Positions 1 through 10,463 of a DNA stretch of 64,000 nt are shown here, in pieces. Made by a program: the position numbers and the translations under genes. The stretch lies in contig OX235271.1 of NCBI GenBank assembly GCA_944472155.2, forward strand, positions 44,465,991-44,529,990, in the 5' to 3' direction. A model generated the notes under the pieces. That model saw only the letters and a list, made by a program, of their open reading frames with translations. It searched no databases and was not told the DNA's origin. The stretch is from Trichobilharzia szidati (lineage: Eukaryota > Platyhelminthes > Trematoda > Strigeidida > Schistosomatidae). How positions within the stretch are numbered: position 1 is the stretch's first letter; each line of letters begins with the position of its first letter.

Positions 1-440
1 ACAGTAAACTATGTCCTACCAAACTGTTCTATATCAAAAGAAGAAATTAGTCGAATATAGTTTAGTGCATGATATTTTATGCAAAATATATCACTTCAGT
101 AATTAGAGAGTTTTATACGCCGATATAAAACTTGTAATGCAATGAGGAGATTGGAGAATGATGTACCAACTAGTCTTATGGTTTGACTTCTTCCAGTTGT
201 GCGAATAACTAAGTAATTTTCATTGATCATATAAATTAGTACTGATGAAGTCAGTTTATTGAAAAATCACTTTTTACATTTAATTTGTCTTTCTTACTTT
301 TTGTGTTTTTAATACTTTTCTTGTGCGTTGAAGTTTCTGTAGCAGTTTGTTTGATTTTCAGGGGTAAGGTTGATAGCCGCTCGTCCAACCAACTTCTTTG
401 CCCAGGCTTGGGACCGTCTAGAAAACTAGCAAATTAGTAA
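1..440. other. AT-rich stretch without a recognisable gene
   Basis: I see no long reading frame, splice-bounded exon or known repeat here. The recognisable RTE reverse-transcriptase sequence begins at about 441. Confidence 0.5.
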
Positions 441-1409
441 ACTAGTCGAAGCATTTGAAGTGAATACAAGAGTAAGACAAGGCTGCCTATTATCACCAAT
501 GATATTCCTAATTGTGGTGGACTGGATCATGCGTCACACTGTGGAGAGTGAGAAGACAGGAATACACTGGATCGATAAGAAGACTCTGGAAGATCTGGAT
601 TTCAAATAAGGATGATTTATGTTCAGTGTTACACAAACTCGAAGACTTGCAGGCGGAAACCAGCAAACTAGCTGAAGAGACAGGCGGCAAAGACAGGGCT
701 CCAGGTGAACACAGAGAAGACGGAGGTGGTGGAGATTACCAACCAACTGCTACAACAAACAATACCAATCACTATCACTGGGAAGAGGTCACTTCCTTCA
801 CTTATCGAGGAAGCACTGTTTCAAACACAGGCGGAACTGATGAGGACTTCAAAACCAGAATCAAAATGGCGAGACACACCTTCATCAACCTGAAGTTGGT
901 TTGGAAATCTCCTGCACTCCGCCTCAACATAAAGAACAAGATTCTTTTCAACACGAATGTGAAATTAATCTTCTATAGGGATGAGAAACTTGGTCAGCGT
1001 GATATAAACAGCATTTCCAAAAGATTTCAGGATTTCATCTACAGTTGCCTTCCCAAGATGGCCAGGCGGAAATAATTAGCAACAAGAAACTATGGGATCA
1101 AACTAACCAAGAACCTATCGTTCAACAAACATGCTGCGGAAGTAGATGGATTGGGCATACGTTGATGAGATCGCCGAATAACATCGTGCGCCAGGCTATC
1201 GCTCGAGTGGAACCTAAATGGTAAACAATGAGTGGGTTGATCTATGGTGATATGGAGTAGATCTTGTGAGGAGGAGATGAGGGACTATGGACGATCGTGG
1301 GCTCAGCTGCAGAGGACTGAAGAAAATAGAACGAAGTGGAGATGTGTTTCTGAAATCCTTTTTTCCGCATGGAACCCAAGGGATCAATGCTAATATTTAT
1401 TTTGACAAC
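441..1409 (+). mobile_element. RTE-clade LINE fragment, 3' half of reverse transcriptase
   Basis: Translation shows the RT block RQGCLLSPMIF, then a damaged catalytic block (LEDLDF followed by a stop where LDFADD is expected), then the RTE C-terminal region with HTFINLKLVWKS and a degraded W-I-G-H-T-L-x-R-S-P-N-N-I-V-R-Q-A motif near 1150-1205. Several frameshifts and stops show it is dead. It matches, domain for domain, the copies at 49130-51800 and at the right window edge, so all three are probably one SR2-like subfamily. The 5' part is missing, as expected of a 5'-truncated LINE. Confidence 0.85.
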
Positions 1410-2570
1410 AGTTTGTGGGCAAATGAAATTTTCCCATCCATAGGGTTAAATAATTTCACAACAAAGTAAATCTTCTTTTGACACTGAACATACCGAACTT
1501 GTACTTTACCATAGCTTTCAAGTTCTACCCTAAAATAAAAGATTTCAAATCACATTACAAATTAAAATCAGTTGGAAAATTATTGAAAATCACGAATTAC
1601 TGAATAGCCTTTCTATCCTAGTTTAGGACTTCTTAACGGTACACACTGATGACTCCACCTTAGATCGAACCCAGGACATTTATGTTCCACAGTGGATTGG
1701 TTAACAAATTACCTACTGGTAGGGTATTCAGTAGTCCATAAATTCTAACTTCCACCAGTTTGCAGGCAATATAGCGCTACAGCTAGTCGACTACTCCGTC
1801 TGGTTTACATAGATTCGCCTACTGATATAACTTCTTGATCTAATCAAATGTCTACAGAGCAACACTGGGAAGTAAGATGGCTGTCTTTCAGTCTATCAGT
1901 TACATGGATTCACTAAGGTATTAACACGCATAGACCATATTTTAATCTACTCAACTTGATATGAACTACGTAATAATAACAGTGTTTTTTCTCCACCAAC
2001 CAGTTAAAAATGACTTAAACAGTGTATACCTAAATACTTAATTGTTTTTAATGTTGTAATTTTTTGTTTTAATCAGTAAGTCAATCATTCATTAAAGTTC
2101 TATCTGTATTCTTTATGTCAACAGTGAATTCAACAGTATCAAAGTAACACTAATGATAAGAATAAGAATAAGAAGAATCAAAAACATTCCAAAATACAAA
2201 AACAGAATATTATCTTATAAAAAAAAACACTCAGTCACATCATCAGATTAGAATATCTAAGTATTTATTTCTATATCTTAAAACTTAAATATTATTATTT
2301 TTGTTTTTTTAAACTTAAGGCAAAGGGCAACGCTGTATAGATAGTGTTATTGCTTAATTAACAATTAGGCCAAAGTTTAATTCAATGTAATGAGTGTACT
2401 TCGGTACTAATTTTCTATGAGAATGATAAACAGAAGTATATTTAAACTTTTCAGTTAAACTGATAACAAAAAGGCATATAATATCATTTCTTTGAATACT
2501 TCTTTATTAGAAGTATTTTTAATAATTAATTCACAGTTGCAGCTATAAGTCATTCTGTCAGTAGTATACA
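1410..2570. other. Intergenic, with a weak tRNA-like (SINE-like) patch
   Basis: No convincing gene. On the minus strand at 1662-1675 there is a B-box-like sequence (GGTTCGATCTA), which suggests a pol III-derived SINE remnant at about 1560-1800. I could not find a good A box, so this is tentative. The sequence just before 2571 should be the 5' UTR or promoter of the next gene. Confidence 0.35.
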
Positions 2571-5525
2571 ATGGCGGTGAGTATATGTGGAAGTTTTGAA
2601 TAAACTATTTGTTAACTAATATTCATTTTATACGAAGTACAACTTTATTTAACTAGCTGGAAATTATGTGAGAATAGTTTTTAGCAACTATTCACTGGCG
2701 TTACTTTCTTCTTTTAAAAGATATTTTCCTAATATTCTTATAGTTAAACGAACTGAGATACCTTCAACTTGACAAAGTTTTATTGAGGATAAAAGTTGGA
2801 ACAAAAGCCTGGATCAGGATCTACGCTAGACTGAGAGATTACAAACTGTTGGGGTGAATGCCATACCAACCTATGCTTTGATTCTATTTTCACTAATCTT
2901 ACTATATTATTTATTATTGCCTATACCTATACTAGAAAAGGAAGTTCTCCGGAAAAATGCCAGGAGTAAGAATCCACGGGTCATTGAATTGGGTCTCAGT
3001 GGCTAAATGGTCTACGAGCTTACCTTGTAACTCGAACGTCCTGCTTTCTAACTCCTATGTGCGCATAGTGCCGAAGAATCCCAGACTAACTGTTCAAAAA
3101 ACAAGTGTTAGATTAAAACGCTACCTAATTAATAATTAGTAACAACTATTATTGGTAATAATCACATCTAAACTACCAAGTATAACTATTAAATTTCCAA
3201 AACAAACTTCCATCACCAAAAGCTGAGAATGCATAACAAAACAAATGAGAATAAACTGCCTCAATATTATCTGGCTGACTTACGTTTTACTATGAGTAAT
3301 AGAAAGTACAACTGAGAAAACAGAATTTTCCATCTGTCCTCTTAGTATCACCTTCTTTGTAATTGAATGTTAGCCATTAAATATCTTTCAGACATGACTG
3401 ATATACTCTGTCTTTGGAGGAAACACAGAAAAAAACTAGGATTATAAAGATGTTTTGTTTTTAAAAGCGTACCAAATCAAAGTCTAAAATTTAAAATTAA
3501 ACATCATCACCATCATCATCGAAAGAAACTTGTAAGTTAAATTTGAAACGATAACCGTTCTAATCTTCGCGTTCAAATCGCATTACTTCTGTTCACACTG
3601 GCGTTTACTTTCTTCTAATTTTAAACTATGATTGTTTGTCTGCCATTTCCCTTTTGCAGTCTGAGAAAACTGAAGATCAACGTTCTCCACGATCTGTAAA
3701 ATATTTTTCTTTTGTCATTGCATTGTTTGGCACATTTACTATCTCACTGTTAACTATGGCAGCTGTTATAAAACAACCAAGTCAAATTGAAGGAGAAGAA
3801 GGAGAAGAAGATCAGAGGACTGATGAGTTATTTAGAAATGGAATGATGTTTAGCAGTCTTATGATTATTATTATCCTCCTTGTGTTAGGTCGATTATATG
3901 TAAGTAGTTGACTTTTTTTATTCAACTATTAAATGTTTTATAACATTTAAACAAATATTAATAGAAAAACTCAACAAACACACTATAACAGATTTCAATA
4001 TTGATCACAAACTGATCTCAGTTAGCGAACCATCGAAAACCAAGGACTACTGGACAGCTATTCGCTCCTTGTATTGCTGAGAAGCCCCGAAAACAAGGCC
4101 GAAGCAACTGTTTAATACTTTCTGGTTTTCAGTAGTTCTCTAACTGAAGCCACTTTGTCATCACTTCTGAAATCAATTGGATACCTGAAAATCAAACACT
4201 TGGAAACTATAATAAATTATTAGAAAGCTTGAAATCAAGTTAATGCACTGTGAAAACGAATTTTTTAAAATTAAAAATAGCGTTAGACATACTGACGAAA
4301 CGTGCTTTAGAAGAAAAAGTCATATTGTTAGATCGTCATAAACAAGTGTCAGGAGTGGTCCTAAGGCAAGTTTTCTTGCTTATTAGCTCTCGTAAGTAAT
4401 GATATATCTACAAGACCTTAAGGTGATCGTTGTTCCTCTTGGAGATTTAGACTCTTGTTACTCAATACTTCAACCATCAGACTTTATTTTCCTGCACTCT
4501 TGACAGTGATATCTTTTAACAGAGATTAGTGAGCAGTAATAATGTCAGAACATTAATGTTCCGAGTTGGAAATATGCAATCTTATATTATAAATACTATT
4601 TTCTTCATATAGGATTCATATTCGTTAAAAATCTGTTAATACTAAACGACTACTCTTATTTTCATGATATGGGGGCTTACTACAAAAATTCTGTGTTTAC
4701 AATTCTACACAAGGTGCCACCTCAATTCCCTAAGTCTCTTCACCTTCGACTGGTAAGCATAACTAAGGTAGTTGCCATAAAACATTTTCAACTCAATCTA
4801 TTTGTGTTCAGAAAAAGTTTCTTCAATCCCTGCTGCTCCTATGGCCTGCAACCCCAACTTAAAATAATTATTCGGTGACACCGGATTACTGTAAATGTTA
4901 TTTTCATTCGTACTACTAACATGGATGGATTTATTCTTGTTATTATTATGAATATAATGATCACCTCTATTATTATTATCCACTAACTCACATCCCTGAA
5001 CTTTGATTCTACTAATCCACATTGTTCCAGATGCCTGTGACTAATATTTTATTATGCAATTGTAAGGCTTGATAAGAATTTACCGTAAACGCATGTTTGC
5101 CTAAATCATATTCCATAGTGTATATGTAAGATTACAGATGAAAGATTGTTTTATTAAGCTCTAGGATATGCCAAATGACTTGATTTTGGTACTTAGTTAA
5201 TTCTTTCATTGATAATAAAAGAGTGTAAACTGAAATCTGCTCAGCCATTTTCATGATCAACTGACTCAACTCAATACTTTTTTGGTTGTTGGTTAATTTT
5301 CTTTGTAGAAGGAATCTGAAATGCATAAAGAAGATGAAAAAGATCCTGATGATAAGGTAATTGTGAATACATGACATCTATATATACATATATATATTTG
5401 TATTAATTTATTTTCTGCTAATCGGTTATTACATCATACACATGATGTATTTTATCTCTTTTAAATTTTAGGGAGCATTGTTTGAAAAAGACTCAAAAGA
5501 TGATGCGCAGCTGTTGGCCGCCTAA
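2571..5525 (+). CDS. Small two-pass membrane protein, four exons, unknown function
   Basis: I assembled this gene from splice signals: exon 1 2571-2576 (ATG GCG then gtgagt), exon 2 3660-3899 (cag before, gtaagt after), exon 3 5309-5356 (tag before, gtaatt after), exon 4 5472-5525 ending in TAA. All three introns are phase 0, so every exon is a multiple of three. The product is 115 residues. A short charged N-terminus precedes a hydrophobic segment at about 17-39 (FVIALFGTFTISLLTMAAVI). A very acidic loop follows (EGEEGEEDQ), then a second hydrophobic segment at about 64-82 (MIIIILLVLG) and an acidic, Lys-rich tail ending LLAA. No signal peptide is evident, so an endomembrane hairpin topology is likely. 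I do not recognise the family. The exon structure is well supported by the frame continuing across all junctions; the function is unknown. Confidence 0.75.
2985..3130 (+). repeat. Possible tRNA-derived SINE in intron 1 of the membrane-protein gene
   Basis: An A-box-like sequence TGGCTAAATGG sits at 3000-3010 and fits the pol III consensus in nearly every position. A weaker B-box-like CTCGAACGTCC lies at about 3031-3041. The spacing of about 20 nt is short for a tRNA, so this is only a candidate pol III-derived repeat. Confidence 0.3.
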
Positions 5526-5797
5526 TTCGCCATCTTCTTCATTCTGTTAAATATATATACTCGAGTTACATTCAAAGGATGAAAACGCGACTGTCCATAT
5601 AATTTTAAAATATGCCCTTCTCAATTTGTTTTGTGTGTGTGTGCGTGTGTATCTTTTATGTGTCTAATTATGGTTTAGAATGGTTTCATGTAACATTTTT
5701 TATCATATAATGTTTTTCAGATATCCTTTTTCATATCTGCTTTCGTTTTTGAAATAATAAGGGCTTCGGGGGTGGGGGGGGGTAAATTTCTTTGGAG

Positions 5798-5803
5798 AAT
5801 AAA
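5798..5803 (+). terminator. Likely polyadenylation signal AATAAA of the membrane-protein gene
   Basis: AATAAA lies about 270 nt after the stop codon at 5525, past a GT-rich stretch near 5630-5650 and a G-rich run near 5768-5782. It is the first canonical hexamer after the stop. Confidence 0.5.
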
Positions 5804-6045
5804 ACTTAAAATGTTAGTCAAACTAAAATTATCAAAAGTTTAAAGTTGTTTAAGTTAGTTAATATAAGAGATACATTTTCTGTAATTTTGTCATCGCAGT
5901 TTTACATACAGAGTGAATAGGATTTATAATCGTTAATTTTACTCTACCGAATTGAGAGTAGTATCGGAAACATAGAGTAAGCACTGGAGTTCATTCCTTA
6001 GATCTCAAAAATAGAAATATGTCTGACATCCTACATTTATGCAAT

Positions 6046-7110
6046 TTAGCGAAAATATTCTTTCAGACATCTATAAAACGCAAAACAATTGAGCAAAGAA
6101 TATCCTTTTCGATAATTTCCTCGTCTGGTTCTACAATTATATATGTTTATATACATAGAATATTCTAGAATAGTAGTCAATAACAATATTAGTGTTTTTT
6201 TAATAATATCGATTTGTAAAGTATGATCAATGGAATTACAGTTCATTCAAGATGCTCAAATAATAATAATAAATATGTAATAGCAGATAGAATATCAACT
6301 AAAATTAGGGGAATTTTTACAAAAATTGAGCATCATTCAAACCTAGATGGCCAAGGTAAGGACAATGTCTGAACTAGCTTCTTTTGGACACATAAATTAA
6401 GCTTCTTAATGTGGATCCCAACGGCCTCAGCAATATTTAGTAAACGAACTCTTAAGGCGAAGTTAAGATTTGTTGGTATGCGGTAAATGACTCTGAAAGC
6501 CTGGTTAACATGAATCTTGTGATCTGTATCCACAATATGAGATAGAGTAGCGCTACAAATAGAATTTGTTTCTCCTTTACTTAACCGCGCAGGGTGATGT
6601 TCGGAAATCCGACAAGAAACACGCCTAATTGTACGGCCTATGTAACTGGCTCCACAGGAGCAGTTAAATTGGTAGATACACATGGAAGAGGTGAAATTAG
6701 GCAGTTTGTCTTTTACTTTTGAACGCAAAAGAGGAGTGGTTTTGAAGACACAGCGTAATTCAGCAGCAGGGAATGCTCTTTTTACCGCATTTCTAAGGCG
6801 TTGTGTTAGTATCTCGATGATGTTGTCCCCAAGGAACTGAGTTTGTCAGAATAAGGCCTTTTTAGGAACTGTCAGTACCTTGGGCTGCTTTGATTTTAGA
6901 TCCATATTCTTATCAATAAACTTTTCTGGATAACCGTCTTCACTCAGCAACCGTTTAATATTATTAAGTTCCTTATCAAGACATTCATCCAAGCAGATTT
7001 CTCTTGCTCTGTGAACCAAGCAATTTATCAGATTGCGTTTGTATTTCAAGGGCAATTCATTGGTTTTCATGAAAATGATACTTTGATGAGTTCTTCGCAT
7101 GGTAGCACCG
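6046..7110 (-). mobile_element. Penelope-like element, 5'-truncated: RT tail plus GIY-YIG nuclease
   Basis: Read on the minus strand, 7100-6846 encodes the end of a PLE reverse transcriptase (RNLINCLVHRAREICLDE, then LLSEDGYPEKFI). A stop near 6846 is followed in nearby frame by FLGDNIIEIL and then, at 6728-6333, the GIY-YIG domain: CIYQFNCSCGASYIGRTIRR with ISEHH after it, ending LSLPWPSRFE. PLEs pair RT with this nuclease. 6330-6046 is the AT-rich 3' noncoding part and holds a hammerhead-like motif. Most of the RT is absent, so this is a dead 5'-truncated copy. It shares its 3' half with the palindromic copies at 23517-24619. Confidence 0.85.
6091..6131 (-). ncRNA. Hammerhead-ribozyme-like motif in PLE 3' terminal region (copy A)
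   Basis: The minus strand reads GAAC, then CAGACGA, a short stem II region closed by G-C, GAAA, a 4-bp stem III with AUAU loop (AAGG/UCUU), U, and GCUC. This is the order of the hammerhead core, CUGANGA...GAAA...UH. One core base differs (U4 to A), so this copy is probably inactive. Hammerheads are known from PLE terminal repeats; activity here is not shown. Confidence 0.45.
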
Positions 7111-8698
7111 TCTTTTGACGAGTATTAACCCATATGGAATAAGACAAGTTTGTAGTTCAAATTACTGTGTCTGTTTTCTGTACGAAGCTAAAAAGCTCTA
7201 TATAATGATTAATAAGATTCATTATCAGAGCTGTACTATAAGTATGCTAAGACTAAAGTGATGAAATGAGTGACATAACTCTGGTGCATTTAAGTAACAA
7301 ATGGTCAGTATTCCAAAGAGGCCTAATCAGAACCAAACAATTCGAATAATGTGTAATAATAGAGGAAACATTAGCTGGTTTCCATAAATACAAAGTACTA
7401 GAGTAGCCGAATTATATTCACTCAAAAATTTAATTTAAGTGACAAAAACAACTAACCAGGAAATGGGATGAGGCCCAGACGGAAAAATATATCAAGCATA
7501 AGGGAGTCACAAGGCAAGTATAGAAAATCAAATGTCAACTGAACAGATATTATTTAGTGGAGATTACGAATACTTTGTTTATCACAGAGATTTCCGCGTT
7601 TGTCATGAGTTCTTAGTAAGAGACAACAGCTAAAGCCTCATAAAGTCATCGTGTGGTGCCATCATTTGCAATAATTGAGGCGTTCTCACTCTCAAAATTG
7701 AAGTTTGTCAAGCAGAAGTAACTAGCTTAAAAACCATTCACCTTCTTAGGGAAGAATTTAATTCACTTTGTACGTATCAAAACAGTGATAAGAATGACAT
7801 TTGGAGACTATTTATGTCTACAGTAATCCGATTCACCAGATAATAGTAAGCTAAGAAATTGTAGGAGACAATTGGGCGAATAATTAGGCTGCAGCATTTT
7901 CCCAGTTTCCCACTTATTTTGAACAGCACAATGGAATATCAGATGGCTATATTGACTTCAAATATTGATAGCCTTTATTTCAATCAAATAGCTTGCTTTG
8001 TTACAACTGGAGTCCTGAAATATGCCTAAGATTACTTTATTCTCCAGATATGACTTGTTGAACGCCTGATATTTTCGGTGGATAACTGGCTAGTTTTAAG
8101 GCGAATATATAATCATAGAAGACTGCTGAGAAATCATTCCATGAATTTATACTTTCGAAATGCAGTAGTCTTGCTGAAATTTTCTTTTAGCATGGGGGGG
8201 GGGGTATATTTAGTAAGCAGATTGATTCCTGAACCAGCTAGTTCCATTTTGTTGCTCTGGCACTAGCAGTTATAGCTTCAATGAACTTTTAAACTTTGAA
8301 GAATTCGAAAGTAAATCGGCCAGAACTTATGTGGTCTGGAAATATCCCTTAAATATTTGACCATTCATACAGGACCGCTTGTTAACTAGCGCGGAATTAA
8401 CCAGAGTATGATTACACTATCACATATAGTTTATAGATTAACTGGAATCAATTTAAAGTCAGATTTTATTATGTTTACACTTTATGTATTCACTGGGAGA
8501 GTAAAAAGGATGTAGATCGCACGACTCACTCTGAACACATTACACAACAGCCATAAGTTCTTAGAAAAACATAGTACAACTGAAATGAAAGCCTTACTGT
8601 CCTTGTTAAGGTAGGTTGGTAAGCAGTGGCTTGTACAACTTTTTTCTTGGGAATTTAATTATCTGTTGAAATAAGGGAAGTTTAATTTGAGCGTAGGT
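7111..8698. other. Intergenic stretch, no gene seen
   Basis: Only short frames without motifs. There is a run of eleven G at 8194-8204, a spot prone to sequencing length error. Confidence 0.5.
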
Positions 8699-8984
8699 TG
8701 TAGTGACCCATTTTATTAATCATCATCGTACTATACTTTCATTGTGTAATTGTACTTTGATTTGTTTATTACTCTAAATCTTGCATGTTAACAATTGATA
8801 CTTTTGTACTCACTCGAATTTTGAATCTTGATTGCTGCAATAATACACTATCGTATTCCTTCGCAAGTGCCTTTTGAATTACGTTGCGGATGTCGAGTAA
8901 TCGCAACGTTAACACACAATTATAAACGCGAAGAAATACTAAGATATACGTGTATTCTAATTCAGTCAAAATATAGCAGCAACA
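8699..8984 (+). repeat. 5' LTR of the non-autonomous element
   Basis: 286 bp, starting TGTAGTGACCC and ending GCAGCAACA. It is about 98% identical to 10174-10459; the differences cluster around 8805-8828. Confidence 0.85.
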
Positions 8985-8987
8985 AAT

Positions 8988-9000
8988 TGGTGAGCCCGAC
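8988..9000 (+). promoter_or_regulatory. Primer-binding site, tRNA-Trp-like
   Basis: TGGTGAGCCCGAC resembles the complement of the 3' end of tRNA-Trp, as I remember it, with one mismatch in the first eleven bases. CsRn1-group gypsy elements are reported to use tRNA-Trp. The gypsy element at 12168 has the same first eleven bases at its PBS. Confidence 0.6.
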
Positions 9001-9012
9001 ATAGCTGATTGA

Positions 9013-9902
9013 TGGACTACATCATTTCGAAGTATACACAGTGGAATAAATCATCTTTGCCATCGCATTAACTTTTATAACTTCATAACATTTGGATGTA
9101 TAATTACTGATATTTCTGCTAAAAGTACCTCCGGACCTGGCGGCACAGCGACTGCTATCCCAGTTCACCCTGATACTCAAGCAGCTATAACAGCTGGCTG
9201 TTATGCAACACCTCAATTCCAGTTCTCTGTCCTCAAGCTTCAGCATTGTCTACAGGTGTGCAAACACTCTTACAATGGTCTGCAACTCCATTTACTCAAG
9301 TCGATCCTACAGCTGTTCAATTACAACAGTTTACCCAATCACCTCAACAACAACAGAGTCAAGCACAAGCTCATCAGTTACAACCAGCTCAACAGCCAAC
9401 TTATATCCAACAACATCAGCAACAACCAACAATGATGGCAACTGACGTCCCTGTCAGTGGTCAACCTGGTACTGTAGCTGCACGCTCCTATGCTACTCCC
9501 CAGTTTATCACTCTGGCACCAGGAGCTCCAATAAAAGTCATGACTGTTGTTCCTAACGGTCAATTGATTCAAACCACTGGTTTACCACAGCTTGTGCCAA
9601 CTGCTCTTGTTGGAATGGCTATCAATCAACCAACTTCTACTCTCCAACCTCAGCAAACATCAATTCAAGTTACTCCTCAACGCCGAGTAACAACACCCCA
9701 GCAACAACAACAACATGCTGACGGACGTTTACTTTCAACCGTATCAGCAGCAGCAGCTACTGCTGCACTCTTCTCTGGCACAACCATCTCTTCTTGTACA
9801 ATTCCACTTGTACAACCAGCTTTCATGGAAATAGAGGTAACTGAATGTTTGCCCAAGTCATTTCCATACTTCCTTATTACTATACTATTAACTGTATGTT
9901 AA
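9013..9902 (+). pseudogene. Captured Gln-rich coding segment, transcription-factor-like
   Basis: A frame open from 9013 reads through TSGPGGTATAIPVHPDTQ and AITAGCYATPQFQ (9127-9220). One base then appears to be missing near 9219-9222, and the frame continues one register over as SALSTGVQTLLQWSATPFTQ, a run of Gln-rich sequence, and VPNGQLIQTTGLPQLVPTAL, to ALFSGTTISS and AFMEIE near 9836. There a gtaact donor-like sequence follows, with AT-rich sequence beyond it. About 235 residues are coding-like. The composition (Q, T, P, A) is typical of activation regions of transcription factors, but no DNA-binding domain is present and I cannot name the parent gene. A possible acceptor lies at 9124-9125, so the segment may be one unspliced exon with pieces of its introns. 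Confidence 0.6.
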
Positions 9903-10162
9903 GATATAAATCTATTCTGTAACTCCTTACAATAACAACCCCATTATTATTCTAATAATATTTCTAGTTTTATTGTTACATTTTGCAAAACTTTCTAAAC
10001 ATTTTGGTTCGTTTCGAAGTTGTTAACATTTTTGCATATATACAGTTATATTATCAAACCTCAAAAACTTAAAAGCCTCAATTCGGTTTTCATATTTTTT
10101 TTGTCCTTGTAATTTACAATATCATTCCGAATACAGGTAAACTTCATTTACCTGCATTCTAC

Positions 10163-10169
10163 GGAGGGG
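10163..10169 (+). promoter_or_regulatory. Polypurine tract of the non-autonomous element
   Basis: GGAGGGG lies four bases before the right LTR at 10174, the position needed for plus-strand priming. The gypsy element has a similar G run six bases before its own 3' LTR. Confidence 0.6.
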
Positions 10170-10173
10170 CTAT

Positions 10174-10459
10174 TGTAGTGACCCATTTTATTAATCATCA
10201 TCGTACTATACTTTCATTGTGTAATTGTACTTTGATTTGTTTATTACTCTAAATCTTGCATGTTAACAATTGATACTTTTGCACTCGCTCGATTTTCGAA
10301 TTTTGATTGCTGCAATAATACACTATCGTATTCCTTCGCAAGTGCCTTTTGAATTACGTTGCGGATGTCGAGTAATCGCAACGTTAACACACAATTATAA
10401 ACGCGAAGAAATACTAAGATATACGTGTATTCTAATTCAGTCAAAATATAGCAGCAACA
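10174..10459 (+). repeat. 3' LTR of the non-autonomous element
   Basis: 286 bp, matching 8699-8984 except for about five substitutions. It is followed at once by the AGGT target duplication. Confidence 0.85.
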
Positions 10460-10463
10460 AGGT

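Larger units (their letters stand above)
8699..10459 (+). mobile_element. Non-autonomous LTR retrotransposon carrying a host-like coding segment
   Basis: Two direct repeats of 286 bp (8699-8984 and 10174-10459) begin TGTAGTG and end AACA. The unit is flanked by AGGT at 8695-8698 and 10460-10463, a 4-bp target duplication. The left LTR is followed after 3 nt by a primer-binding site (8988-9000), and the right LTR is preceded by a purine tract (10163-10169). These show it moved as one LTR element. There is no gag, protease, RT or integrase inside: the 1.2-kb interior is mostly a Gln/Thr/Ala-rich reading frame. The LTRs differ at about 5 positions (under 2%), so it is fairly young. It must have been mobilised in trans. 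Confidence 0.8.

Noticed and set aside
4921..4985. ATT-rich tract in intron 3 of the membrane-protein gene as a CRISPR or satellite array
   Set aside because: It is a plain imperfect trinucleotide microsatellite without regular spacers.
9203..9445. Ser/Thr-rich frame overlapping the captured segment
   Set aside because: It is the shifted frame of the Gln-rich sequence (CAA repeats read as ACA and AAC); the Gln frame is longer and joins better.
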